A stretch of DNA of 42,809 nt from JAISFI01 sp031553775 (GTDB taxonomy: Bacteria; Bacteroidota; Bacteroidia; Bacteroidales; Azobacteroidaceae), in contig JAVBLA010000010.1 of NCBI GenBank assembly GCA_031553775.1, forward strand, positions 1 through 42,809, in the 5' to 3' direction. Shown here in pieces: positions 19,842 to 28,974 of this stretch. A program made the position numbers and the translations under genes. The notes under the pieces are model-generated. The model was not told the DNA's origin. It saw nothing but the letters and a program-made list of their open reading frames with translations, and did not search any database. The stretch's first letter is position 1, and each line of letters opens with the position of its first letter.

Positions 19842-22800
19842 ATGTTAAAAAATACACTGTCGTTGTTTATCCTGCTTTTTATATTGCAGGTATTGAATCT
19901 GAATGCGATCGGTCCCATCACAGAAAGTGTGAAAGTAAACCAGCCTGACGGGACATCTTTGTCTATACGGGTTTACGGAAACGAATATGCCAGCTATAAA
20001 ACTACAGAAGATGGCTATATGGTAGTGCCGGATGCTTCTGGCTTTTATCGGTACGCTATCGAAGATGTATCGGGTAATATTCTTCCGTCATCTATATTGG
20101 CTAAAGATCCGGAGATTCGTTCTGCTTCTGATAAGCAATTCCTGAACACACTGAAGAAAGGTTTGTCGGATAACCAGAAAATGAAACTACAGGAAAAAAT
20201 AAACCGGCTTCGTTCTGAAAATGCCATCTTGAGAAGCAGTTCGGCCACTACGGCTTTCCCGACTACAGGTCGAATGAAGGTCCTTATACTCCTGGTGGAA
20301 TATCAGGATGCCAGATATACTTACAGTCACGACAGGATGGACCGTTTTTTTAACCAGAAAGGGTATAATGACGATAATGCCACCGGTAGCGCCAATGATT
20401 TTTTTATGCAGACATCATATGAGCAGTTTGATCCTGAATTTGTGGTCGTCGGACCTATATTACTGCCGAATAACAGGGCCTATTACGGAGGTGAAGGCGG
20501 TGCTGCCTGGAAAATGGTGACTGAAGGTTGTGCAATAGCTAAAACGCAAGGTCTGGATTTTTCCCAGTTTGACGCGAATAACGATGGTGCCGTAGATGTT
20601 GTCTATTGTTTGTTTGCCGGTTACGACCGTGCCCAGGGAGGACCTGCCGAATCGGTGTGGTCTCATGCTTCGGGTGTAAGTGGAGTTACTTACGATGGTA
20701 AAAGACTGGGAAGTTATGCCTGCTCTTCCGAATTAAGAGGTGCCAGCGGAACAAACTTAGTGGGATGCGGAACATTTTGTCATGAATTCGGACATGTGCT
20801 GGGTTTGCCTGATATGTATGAAACAGACGGGTTGGAAAACGGCGATTGCCAGACTCCCGACGATTGGACTACCATGGCTTCCGGAGGATATATGAATAGC
20901 GGAAAGACTCCTCCCTTGTATTCTGCTTATGAAAGGCATATCTTAAGCTGGATAAATTTGGACCAACTGGTATTGAATGCCCCCGGAGAAAAAGAATTAT
21001 ATCCTTTGCTGGATAACAAAGCGTTTAGGATTAATACACAGACTGCAGGTGATTTCTACGTGCTGGAATACCGGAAAAGAATAGGATTCGATTCTTACCT
21101 GGCCGGAGACGGAATGTTGATCTGGCATATCGATCGCTCGAATTCTCCGATTGTTTACGGTGGACAAAACACAACTCCGGCTAATTTGTGGAGCCAGGGA
21201 CGTATTAATAATATAGGCGGCCATCCTTTATTCGACCTGGTAGAAGCCGTTCCTATTGCAGCTACTGCCAATTCTCCCATGAACAGAAGTGTAATGTGGC
21301 CGGGAAGTTCAGGAAAAACTTCTTTTACGGATACTACGAACCCGAATATGAAATCGTGGGCCGGAGAAGAAACCAAAAAACCGGTTACGAATATTCAGGT
21401 GTTTTCGGATAAAATTACATTTGATTTTATCGGGGCCAAAGATATTACGGATAACGGAGGTATAACAACCGCTCAATATCCGATATTGGACGCTGATCCG
21501 AATACGGATCCGAAATATCTGACGGATAATAATACCTCGACTAAATATTACCGGATGGACAGAAGCAAATTGTATTGGGTACAGTACGAATCGACCCAAG
21601 AAGCGCTTTTGGAAAAATATGTACTGGTAACAGCCGATAATAATCCGCAATATGATCCTAAATCATGGACGCTTGAAGGTTCTTCCGACGGGGAAGACTG
21701 GAATGTTATCGATATCCGGTCGAATGTGGTTTTCGCCGGACGAACAACTGCCTATACATTTAAATTAGAAAATAACACACAAGCTTACAGATATTACCGT
21801 TTGAATATTACGGAACTGAATGGAGGAGCCGCTTTCCAATTAGCTGAATGGGAAATGTACGGATTTACCAGTCCCGAAGCCCCGACAGGACTTACCGTAA
21901 AATGGAATATGCTGGGAATGGCTAACCTGAACTGGACCGATAATGCTTTCAATGAAATAGGTTATGAAGTGGAACGTTCGGAAAATGGAATAGATTTTGA
22001 CCGGATAGCAGAACTTCCGTTGGATTATACTGCTTATGTAGACTATACTGCGGAATTTTCCAAAACATATTATTACAGGGTGCGCTCTAAAAATGCTCAA
22101 TTAGCCAGCAATTGGTCCAATGTGGTTTCTATTTATACTACCTTTGATATCACTAATAACAATGGAGTTGCTACAGCTCAATACGCGGCGACTTCCGATC
22201 CTGCCAGCGATCCTGCCAATCTGATTGATAATAATCCTGCTTCCAAATATTTCAGGATGGAAAGGGGAGCCACTTCTTACTGGGTGCAATATCAATCACC
22301 TGAAAAAACGATGCTGACAGGTTATGCAATTGTTTCTGCGGCCGATTTGCCTCAGAATGATCCGAAAGCATGGATACTTTCCGGTTCTCTCGACGGAGAA
22401 CAATGGACGGATTTGGATGTACAAACCAGTCAGTTGTTCGGCGAAAGACTGCAGGTCAAGGCATATGCATTGGAAAATGCCAGTGGCCCTTATTACTATT
22501 ATCGGTTGAATGTGACGGAAAGAAATGGTGGAGCAGCATTCCATATTGGAGAATGGGAATTGTACGGATTTGTTTATAAGGAGACTTCTGCCGGAAAGAT
22601 TATATTGGAAACTCCAGCCATATCGACAGTGGTATCTTTGTCGTCTCCGTGGACTATCGAAGGTATTTCCCAATCCGACGGAAATGAAGTCAGAGTGTAT
22701 AATCTATTGGGTGTTAACGTATATTACAGCAAAAATTATCTAAACCAATGGAATGGAGATAGTCATCCGTCCGGTATTTACCTGTATGAGGTAAACTTGG

Positions 22801-22844
22801 GAGATAAAAGAACATTCAGAGGAAAATTGCTTATAAAGAGATAA
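19842..22844 (+). CDS. M6-family (immune inhibitor A-like) metallopeptidase with F5/8C, FN3 and T9SS-like tail
   Basis: A 1000-residue secreted peptidase. Signal peptide, then a propeptide-like region (about 20-130) that includes SVKVNQPDGTSLSIRVYGNE and TTEDGYMVV, as in other M6 proteins. The catalytic domain (about 140-525) opens with MKVLILLVEYQDARY and carries HEFGHVLGLPD from His314, the M6 zinc signature, in which the final Asp replaces the third His of metzincins. After it come an F5/8C domain (about 535-680), an FN3 domain (685-765), a second F5/8C domain (770-915), and a C-terminal sorting domain (VRVYNLLGVNVYYSK ... SGIYLYEVNL). The F5/8C modules closely resemble those of the preceding peptidase, suggesting the same ligand. 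Confidence 0.92.
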   Translation: MLKNTLSLFILLFILQVLNLNAIGPITESVKVNQPDGTSLSIRVYGNEYASYKTTEDGYMVVPDASGFYRYAIEDVSGNILPSSILAKDPEIRSASDKQFLNTLKKGLSDNQKMKLQEKINRLRSENAILRSSSATTAFPTTGRMKVLILLVEYQDARYTYSHDRMDRFFNQKGYNDDNATGSANDFFMQTSYEQFDPEFVVVGPILLPNNRAYYGGEGGAAWKMVTEGCAIAKTQGLDFSQFDANNDGAVDVVYCLFAGYDRAQGGPAESVWSHASGVSGVTYDGKRLGSYACSSELRGASGTNLVGCGTFCHEFGHVLGLPDMYETDGLENGDCQTPDDWTTMASGGYMNSGKTPPLYSAYERHILSWINLDQLVLNAPGEKELYPLLDNKAFRINTQTAGDFYVLEYRKRIGFDSYLAGDGMLIWHIDRSNSPIVYGGQNTTPANLWSQGRINNIGGHPLFDLVEAVPIAATANSPMNRSVMWPGSSGKTSFTDTTNPNMKSWAGEETKKPVTNIQVFSDKITFDFIGAKDITDNGGITTAQYPILDADPNTDPKYLTDNNTSTKYYRMDRSKLYWVQYESTQEALLEKYVLVTADNNPQYDPKSWTLEGSSDGEDWNVIDIRSNVVFAGRTTAYTFKLENNTQAYRYYRLNITELNGGAAFQLAEWEMYGFTSPEAPTGLTVKWNMLGMANLNWTDNAFNEIGYEVERSENGIDFDRIAELPLDYTAYVDYTAEFSKTYYYRVRSKNAQLASNWSNVVSIYTTFDITNNNGVATAQYAATSDPASDPANLIDNNPASKYFRMERGATSYWVQYQSPEKTMLTGYAIVSAADLPQNDPKAWILSGSLDGEQWTDLDVQTSQLFGERLQVKAYALENASGPYYYYRLNVTERNGGAAFHIGEWELYGFVYKETSAGKIILETPAISTVVSLSSPWTIEGISQSDGNEVRVYNLLGVNVYYSKNYLNQWNGDSHPSGIYLYEVNLGDKRTFRGKLLIKR

Positions 22845-22883
22845 AAAATAATCGATAACAAGTTAATAAATCAAACGAACATG

Positions 22884-22891
22884 TATATTTG
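22884..22891 (+). promoter_or_regulatory. Candidate -7 box TATATTTG before the BSP-like gene
   Basis: Matches TAnnTTTG and is followed by C as in strong Bacteroides promoters. The -33 element is weak. It makes an internal start for the end of the locus, with a leader of about 50 bases to the ATG at 22949. Confidence 0.5.
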
Positions 22892-22948
22892 CATCCGAAA
22901 TACATTTTCGGTGCAGGTTTTATAAGGCATAAAAATCAATCGTGTAAT

Positions 22949-23710
22949 ATGAAAAATTTATTTGTAGCATGCTGTTTCATCTGTTTTTTTACAGTTTTGA
23001 ATGCCCAGGAAAAATGGACCGATACTCATTGGGAGTCGTTTAAATTCCCTGAAGTTGAATTTGTTAACATGGCCCAGGGAACGCAAGGCTGGGAAATTTA
23101 TAATCAATTGGTACCGGAACCGGTCGGATTTATCAAACAACATGCACTTTGGGTGGCTAAAACGCTATACTGGTCGGATAAGGATTCTATACCTGATATT
23201 CGGAAAATTTTATATACTTTTGAGGACAAACCGGGAATTTCCGCAAAAGGCGGCGGTGTTCCTGAAATCAATATCTTTTATAGTTCCCGTTGGGTGGAAC
23301 GTTCCGAAAAGGAAAAAGGAGACGATAAAGTATTATACGAAACCCGCGGAGTGCTGTATCACGAGCTGACCCATGGCTATCAACTGGAACCTCAGGGTAT
23401 CGGCGGATATGTGCAGGGAACAGAATTCTGGGCGTTTATAGAAGGAATGGCCGATGCTGTACGTTACCATAACGGTTTCTTTCCGGTAACCAACAGAAAA
23501 GCGGGAGGCCATTGGTTGGATGGTTACCAGACTACCGGCTTTTTTCTGCAGTGGCTGACATCTAAGGATCCGGATTTTTTGCGTAAGTTCAATAAATCGA
23601 CACTGGAAATCGTTCCCTGGGGATTTGATAAAGCGATTAAACATGTGTTAGGAGAAAAATATAGTATCGACGGCCTGTGGCAGGAATATCAGGATTTTCT
23701 TGCTAAATAA
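22949..23710 (+). CDS. Secreted basic secretory protein (BSP)-like putative metallopeptidase
   Basis: A 253-residue protein. ATG 22949 is chosen because the signal peptide (MKNLFVACCFICFFTVLNAQ) starts there; an upstream TTG overlaps the -7 box. The mature part matches the BSP family known from plants and bacteria: KILYTFEDKPGISAKGGG, INIFYSSRWVE, the zinc motif HELTHGYQ at 138-145, then FWAFIEGMADAVRYHNG, whose Glu is a probable third ligand, and GYQTTGFFLQWL. There is no extra binding module and no T9SS tail, so it probably acts in the periplasm or diffuses free. It is the third HExxH protein in a row, supporting a protein or glycoprotein substrate for the locus. Peptidase activity of this family is predicted rather than well proven. 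Confidence 0.85.
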   Translation: MKNLFVACCFICFFTVLNAQEKWTDTHWESFKFPEVEFVNMAQGTQGWEIYNQLVPEPVGFIKQHALWVAKTLYWSDKDSIPDIRKILYTFEDKPGISAKGGGVPEINIFYSSRWVERSEKEKGDDKVLYETRGVLYHELTHGYQLEPQGIGGYVQGTEFWAFIEGMADAVRYHNGFFPVTNRKAGGHWLDGYQTTGFFLQWLTSKDPDFLRKFNKSTLEIVPWGFDKAIKHVLGEKYSIDGLWQEYQDFLAK

Positions 23711-23808
23711 GCCGGATGTGTTGTTAAAAGTCGATGATATTATTCCCTGTATTCATATACTATATCAGAAATTTGTCAATAAATTAGAATAACAATAATA
23801 AAAAGATC

Positions 23809-26100
23809 ATGAAGAAAACTTTTGGGTTGGTTTTATACCTATTATTTTGTATTACGGTTTTTGCGGTGGAAAATCCGGTGGATTATGTAAATCCTTTAAT
23901 GGGCACGCAATCAAACGTATCCTTGTCATACGGTAATTTGTATCCGAATATTTCCCGTCCGTGGGGAATGAATTCATGGACCCCTCAAATGAATAAAATG
24001 GGGAATGGATGGACGTATGCCTACGAAGGTTTGAATCCCAAAGGAAGGTTTGAACAGAAAATCAGGGGTTTTAAACAAACACACCAGCCCAGTCCCTGGA
24101 TCAACGACTACGGACAGTTTTCCCTGATGCCCATTACCGGAGATAAAGTTTTTAATGAAGACGACAGGGCCAGCTGGTTTTCACACAAGGCGGAAGTCGC
24201 TACTCCTTACTATTACAGCGTGTACCTGGCAGATCATGATGTTACGGCAGAAATGGCACCGACAGAGAGAGCCTGTATCTTTCGCTTCACTTATCCGGAA
24301 AGTAATCAGTCTTATGTTGTAATCGATGCTTTCGATAGAGGATCATATATTAAAGTAATCCCTGAACAAAACCGGATCATCGGTTATTCTACCCGGAATT
24401 CGGGAGGCGTACCTGAAAATTTCAAAACCTATTTTGTCATTCAGTTCGACAGGCCGTTTGCTAGTGCGGATATATATCAGGATAATAACCTGCAGTTTGA
24501 AACTACGGAACGGGTTGGAAATCATATGGGTGTAATAGTCGGTTTCAAAACGAAAAACAAGGAAAAAATTGTTGCCCGGGTAGCATCGTCTTTTATTAGC
24601 CCTGAACAGGCCTTGCTGAATCTGAAGGAACTGAAAGATATTCCGATGGAGCAGATTGTAACGGAAGGTAAAAATGCATGGAATCAGGTATTGGATAAAA
24701 TAGAAGTGGATGGTGGTACAGAAACCCAATTGAAGACATTTTATTCTTGTATGTATCGCTCTCTGTTGTTCCCCCGGAAATTCTATGAAATAGATGCCAA
24801 TGGAAAAGTTGTACATTACAGCCCGCATAATGGACAGATATTACCTGGATTTATGTATACGGATACCGGTTTTTGGGATACGTTCCGTTGCCTTTTTCCT
24901 TTCCTGAACCTGATGTTCCCTTCAATAAACCTGGAAATACAGGAAGGACTTGTCAATACCTACAGGGAAAGCAACTTTTATCCTGAATGGGCCAGCCCCG
25001 GACACCGCGGATGTATGGTTGGAAATAATTCGGCTTCTGTTCTGGCAGATGCTTTTCTGCAGGGAGTGAAGGTGACAGATCCGGAAAAAATGTGGGAGGG
25101 ACTCGTATACGGAGCCAACCATGTGCATCCCCGCATTTCCTCTACAGGAAGAGCCGGATTCGATTATTACAATCGTCTGGGATATGTTCCTTGTGATGTT
25201 ATCAATGAGAGTGCCGCCCGTACCCTGGAATATGCATACGACGACTGGTGCATTTATCAGGTAGGAAAAGCGATGAATCTTCCAAAGGAAGAGATTGAAA
25301 TATATGCCAAACGTTCCCAGAATTATAAAAATCTTTACCGGGACGATTTCAAATTAATGTGTGGAAAAAAACAAGACGGATCTTTCAATGATCCTTTCAG
25401 TCCCTTCAAATGGGGAGGCGATTTTACAGAAGGAAACAGTTTGCATTATACCTGGTCTGTGTTTCACGATGTGGAAGGCCTGATCGGTTTGATGGGAGGA
25501 CGGAACGAATTCAACAGGATGATGGATACCGTATTCGCACTACCTCCTGTTTTCGACGATAGCTATTATGGCGGAACCATTCATGAAATCAGGGAAATGC
25601 AGATTTCCAATATGGGAAATTATGCCCACGGAAATCAACCGATCCAACACATGATCTACCTGTATAACTTTTCCGGACAACCGTGGAAGTCCCAGTACTG
25701 GACGCGTGAGGTGATGAATAAACTGTATGCCCCAATACCCGACGGCTATTGCGGAGATGAAGATAACGGACAAACGTCGGCCTGGTATGTATTCTCAGCT
25801 TTGGGCTTTTACCCGGTATGTCCCGGTAGCGGTGAGTATGTCATGGGATCTCCTCTTTTCAAAAAAGCAGTTTTGCATCTTGAAGACGGGAAAAGCGTTA
25901 CTATAAGCGCTCCCGAAAATAACAAAAATAATATCTATATCCAGCAGGCGAAAGTAAATGGGAAAATCTATAATAAAACATATTATTCCATCAGTGAGAT
26001 GAAGAAAGGGATGAATATCCAGCTTAAAATGGCTGATAAGCCCAATACATCCCGTGGTACTGCTGCTGAAGATGTTCCCTATTCATTTTCAAATAATTAA
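23809..26100 (+). CDS. GH92 family protein with general-acid Glu replaced by Gln
   Basis: A 763-residue GH92 protein with a cleavable signal peptide (ITVFAVENP). The fold is complete: YVNPLMGT near the start, FWDTFRCLFPFLNLMFPS, TLEYAYDDWCIYQ, and GDEDNGQTSAWYVFSALGFYPVCPG at 649-673. It belongs to a different branch from the other two GH92 proteins: GNE.WCMIGYHA is HRGCMVGNNSA here, and the general-acid motif HGNEP is HGNQP with Gln610. The distance from this residue to the Gly of GDED/GNDD is 39 residues in all three proteins, so the substitution is real and not an alignment slip. GH92 enzymes with Gln here are known to act on mannose-1-phosphate diesters, whose good leaving group needs no acid; that activity is a prediction for this one. 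The gene starts 98 bases after the BSP gene, without a consensus promoter. Confidence 0.92.
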   Translation: MKKTFGLVLYLLFCITVFAVENPVDYVNPLMGTQSNVSLSYGNLYPNISRPWGMNSWTPQMNKMGNGWTYAYEGLNPKGRFEQKIRGFKQTHQPSPWINDYGQFSLMPITGDKVFNEDDRASWFSHKAEVATPYYYSVYLADHDVTAEMAPTERACIFRFTYPESNQSYVVIDAFDRGSYIKVIPEQNRIIGYSTRNSGGVPENFKTYFVIQFDRPFASADIYQDNNLQFETTERVGNHMGVIVGFKTKNKEKIVARVASSFISPEQALLNLKELKDIPMEQIVTEGKNAWNQVLDKIEVDGGTETQLKTFYSCMYRSLLFPRKFYEIDANGKVVHYSPHNGQILPGFMYTDTGFWDTFRCLFPFLNLMFPSINLEIQEGLVNTYRESNFYPEWASPGHRGCMVGNNSASVLADAFLQGVKVTDPEKMWEGLVYGANHVHPRISSTGRAGFDYYNRLGYVPCDVINESAARTLEYAYDDWCIYQVGKAMNLPKEEIEIYAKRSQNYKNLYRDDFKLMCGKKQDGSFNDPFSPFKWGGDFTEGNSLHYTWSVFHDVEGLIGLMGGRNEFNRMMDTVFALPPVFDDSYYGGTIHEIREMQISNMGNYAHGNQPIQHMIYLYNFSGQPWKSQYWTREVMNKLYAPIPDGYCGDEDNGQTSAWYVFSALGFYPVCPGSGEYVMGSPLFKKAVLHLEDGKSVTISAPENNKNNIYIQQAKVNGKIYNKTYYSISEMKKGMNIQLKMADKPNTSRGTAAEDVPYSFSNN

Positions 26101-26129
26101 TTAAGTGAAAGTCTGTCAAAAGTCGATTT

Positions 26130-27101
26130 ATGAAAAAAATCTTGATAATCGGTAGTACCGGACAGATTGGATCCGAATTAAGCATCCATTTAAGAGCTCT
26201 CTATGGAACAGATAATGTAATATGCGGGTATTATACACCTCCTTATCCCGACCACTTTTTCGAGTCAGGACCAACGGAGAAAATAGATGCGACCCAGGCT
26301 CAGGAAATAGCGGATGTGGTAAAAAAGCACAAGCCGGATACCATTTATAATTTGGCGGCAATTTTGTCTGCTACTGCCGAAAGAAATCCTCAGTTAGGAT
26401 GGGATGTGGGAATTAACAGCCTGTTAAATTGCCTGAATGTTTCCAAAGAGTATGGCTGCGCTGTATTTACTCCCAGTTCTATCGGTGCTTTCGGTCCCGG
26501 AACTCCTAAAGAACAAACACCACAAGATACAATACAGCGGCCCACTACCATGTATGGGATAACAAAAGTAACAGGAGAACTCCTGAGTGATTATTACCAC
26601 GAACGATGGGGTGTGGATGCCCGGTCGGTCAGATATCCCGGGATTATTTCCAGTTATATGCTCCCAGGTGGAGGAACAACGGATTATGCCGTAGAGATCT
26701 TTCACAAAGCGGTACTGGGAGAAAAATATCTCTCTCCCTTAAAACCGGGAACCTTTATGGATATGATGTATATGCCCGATGCCCTGGATGCGGCGATTCA
26801 TCTGATGGAAGCAGATCCTGCCGGTTTGAAGCATCGCAATTCTTTCAATGTTACATCGATGAGCCTGGATCCGGATATCTTGTTCCATTCCATACAAAAA
26901 CATTTTCCTGATTTTGAGATAGAATACGAAATCGACCCTGTGAAACAGGCCATTGCCGACTCCTGGCCAGACTCATTAGATGATTCCTGTGCCAGGGAAG
27001 AATGGGGTTGGAAACCTAATTTTGGTTTGGAAGAAATGACCAGGGATATGATCAGTACTTTATCGGAAAAATATGGAAAAAAGATAAAACCTGTGTATTG
27101 A
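26130..27101 (+). CDS. tdh: L-threonine 3-dehydrogenase, NAD-dependent epimerase (SDR) type
   Basis: A 323-residue cytosolic protein of the extended short-chain dehydrogenase family. It has the NAD-binding GSTGQIGSEL motif at 8-17, the active-site pair Tyr142/Lys146 (MYGITK), and the hallmarks of epimerase-type threonine dehydrogenase: VRYPGIIS, PGGGTTDYAVEIFHKA and MMYMPDALDAAIHLME. The enzyme oxidises L-threonine to 2-amino-3-oxobutyrate, which a lyase (kbl, not in this window) splits to glycine and acetyl-CoA. The gene lies 29 bases after the third GH92 on the same strand, so it is probably in the same transcript. Why a threonine gene sits here is discussed under findings. Confidence 0.88.
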   Translation: MKKILIIGSTGQIGSELSIHLRALYGTDNVICGYYTPPYPDHFFESGPTEKIDATQAQEIADVVKKHKPDTIYNLAAILSATAERNPQLGWDVGINSLLNCLNVSKEYGCAVFTPSSIGAFGPGTPKEQTPQDTIQRPTTMYGITKVTGELLSDYYHERWGVDARSVRYPGIISSYMLPGGGTTDYAVEIFHKAVLGEKYLSPLKPGTFMDMMYMPDALDAAIHLMEADPAGLKHRNSFNVTSMSLDPDILFHSIQKHFPDFEIEYEIDPVKQAIADSWPDSLDDSCAREEWGWKPNFGLEEMTRDMISTLSEKYGKKIKPVY

Positions 27102-27196
27102 AATAAATGTTTTGAATTGATACACCGTCTGTTTATTCCCTTTTAGTAGCCCGGCCAAGGAATTAGGGCATAAGGAGTGTCCAATGAAAAATGATG

Positions 27197-27235
27197 AACT
27201 GCCGAAGGCCTTCATGTACGACCTTCGGCAGTTTT
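27197..27235. terminator. Bidirectional intrinsic terminator after tdh
   Basis: Perfect 12-bp stem AACTGCCGAAGG (27197-27208) / CCTTCGGCAGTT (27222-27233) with a 13-base loop, ending in TTTT at 27232-27235. It lies between the convergent tdh and LRR genes and ends the large plus-strand locus. The rest of the 212-base gap shows nothing clear. Confidence 0.85.
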
Positions 27236-27313
27236 ATGTGAATCTGCTAAATATACTAATGTAGATCGGCAGAATGAATAGATTTTGGATAATACAGGGC
27301 TTATGGTTGGTAT

Positions 27314-28768
27314 TTATTTTACCTGTAGTTTTTCTGTTAGCGTAGAACCGTCGGGCAATTTTATCCTCAATACATAATTGCCGGTTTCTTCTGGTGCTGT
27401 AAATGAATTTTCAACTTGGCAGTATTGTTTGATGAATTTGCCCGAAATGTTATAAATGTTAATGTCTGCCCTGTCTGCACCGTCCGGTAAATTCAGATTC
27501 ACAGCCCGACCTTTAATTGCCGGATTGGGATATGCAATAGTATGGAAGCCGGAAGAAATAGTAATAGATTCCTGCGCTGTATTTCCTTGAATTATTTCTA
27601 CTGCATAATTCAGTGGGTTTTCGTTAAAATCGGGATAAGATGCATTAGTCATTTTGCAGACTAGTTTCTTTCCTACCATGTTAGCAGTTAAATTGAATAT
27701 GCCGTTATTTCCTGTCAATGTAATGGGAGTCTCACTTCCGGAAGTAACGTCAAACCAATTGAATACAGTTACTTTCCCTTCTATAAGGTATTCACTGCTC
27801 AAGTCTATTGTTTTCGTGGAGGCAATTTGACCACCCTGAATAGCATTCTGAGGAGCATAAGTATATATATCCTGATTGGCAGCTCCAAATGTTAAAGCTG
27901 AAAATTTGAGATTATTCTCGTGGCATGTAAACTGTTCTAAAGGCGTTGAAATTGAGCCACTCAAATTTAAAGATTCTAATTTATTAGTATGTGCCAGTAC
28001 CTTTTTTAAGTTGGGCTTGTTACTTAAATCCAAATTGGTTAACTTATTTTTATTGCAACGGAAATCTTCAAGTAACGGATTTTTTGTTAAGTCGATTGAG
28101 GTTAATTGATTATTGCCTAAATACAAGGTTACCAGTTTAGGATTTTGTTCCAAATTCAGAGAGGTTACAGCCCCTCCTTCTAAGGTTAATTTAGATAATT
28201 CCGGACAATTGGATACATTAATTGTCGAAAATAGATTCATTCCAGCATTAATGGATTGTACTTTATTACAAGAACTGACATCAATTTCTTGTAATTTATT
28301 ACTATTGCAGAAGAAATTATCCAATGATATACAACCGGACAATTTAAGTATAGAAATATTGTTAAAGTCGCAACTGAAAGTAACCAATTTATTGCAATTG
28401 CTAAAGTCAATGGCTGTTATTTTGTTACTATTTAGATAAATACGTTTTAAGCCGGTACAATTGCTGAAGTCTAAATTACCGGCCAGTGATTTGCTTCCCC
28501 ATAGATTCGGAATATCTTCAATTTGTTTCGGTAAAGAAGCACTCCATGTAATACCGGTTATTTTAGTTATCCAGTCTTCACTTGTTGACCAATTTATAGT
28601 GTCATTAATTGTTAATCCGACCATTTCGAGATTCAGCTTGCCTGACTTGTTAGAAGGTTGTCTAAAAAACTTTCGCAAAGCATCTTTATCATGCTCATTG
28701 TAAGTTTGTGCACTAACGACTATTGCAATAATAGAACATAGAAAAGTAAAAAATAGCTTTTTCATCAT
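27314..28768 (-). CDS. Secreted leucine-rich-repeat protein with T9SS sorting domain
   Basis: A 484-residue protein. The start at 28768 (MMKKLFFTF...) is chosen because it begins the signal peptide, which ends at VSAQ; upstream codons lack support. Residues about 100-310 are about nine LRR units of 20-22 residues of the type L..I(D/N)(L/F)S.C..L..(L/F)...N.(L/I)..(I/L), for example LVTLYLGNNQLTSIDLTKNP. A beta-rich linker follows (about 310-405), then a type A T9SS domain starting AYPNPAIKGRAVNL and ending in DGSTLTEKLQVK. The protein should be exported and anchored at the surface; such LRR proteins bind proteins or host receptors. It is divergent from the TPR regulator and convergent with tdh. 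Confidence 0.9.
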   Translation of the reverse strand: MMKKLFFTFLCSIIAIVVSAQTYNEHDKDALRKFFRQPSNKSGKLNLEMVGLTINDTINWSTSEDWITKITGITWSASLPKQIEDIPNLWGSKSLAGNLDFSNCTGLKRIYLNSNKITAIDFSNCNKLVTFSCDFNNISILKLSGCISLDNFFCNSNKLQEIDVSSCNKVQSINAGMNLFSTINVSNCPELSKLTLEGGAVTSLNLEQNPKLVTLYLGNNQLTSIDLTKNPLLEDFRCNKNKLTNLDLSNKPNLKKVLAHTNKLESLNLSGSISTPLEQFTCHENNLKFSALTFGAANQDIYTYAPQNAIQGGQIASTKTIDLSSEYLIEGKVTVFNWFDVTSGSETPITLTGNNGIFNLTANMVGKKLVCKMTNASYPDFNENPLNYAVEIIQGNTAQESITISSGFHTIAYPNPAIKGRAVNLNLPDGADRADINIYNISGKFIKQYCQVENSFTAPEETGNYVLRIKLPDGSTLTEKLQVK

Positions 28769-28804
28769 TGTGAAATTAATAAGATTATGAATAATAATTT
28801 TGCC

Positions 28805-28812
28805 CAAAGATA
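28805..28812 (-). promoter_or_regulatory. Candidate -7 box for the LRR gene
   Basis: CAAAGATA on the plus strand reads TATCTTTG on the minus strand, matching TAnnTTTG, 36 bases before the ATG. No clear -33 element was found. Confidence 0.45.
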
Positions 28813-28945
28813 AATGGAAAAACTGTATATGAATGAATTTTATACCTATACAAAATCTTACATTTACAAAACCACATGTTGAATAATGTCACTGAAAACA
28901 GAAAAAGTAATAAAGATAAGCTAATCAAGATCTAAATATAATATG

Positions 28946-28953
28946 TATATTTG
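28946..28953 (+). promoter_or_regulatory. Candidate -7 box for the TPR/LuxR regulator
   Basis: TATATTTG followed by C, a strong match to TAnnTTTG, 21 bases before the ATG at 28975. The TTG in this box could be mistaken for a start codon. Confidence 0.5.
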
Positions 28954-28974
28954 CCTCTTGGATTTTTTTTTAAG

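Noticed and set aside
23726..26127. AAAAGTCGAT at 23726-23735 and again at 26118-26127, both upstream of genes in the locus
   Set aside because: Two copies of a 10-mer in A/T-rich gaps can arise by chance, and spacing to the start differs.
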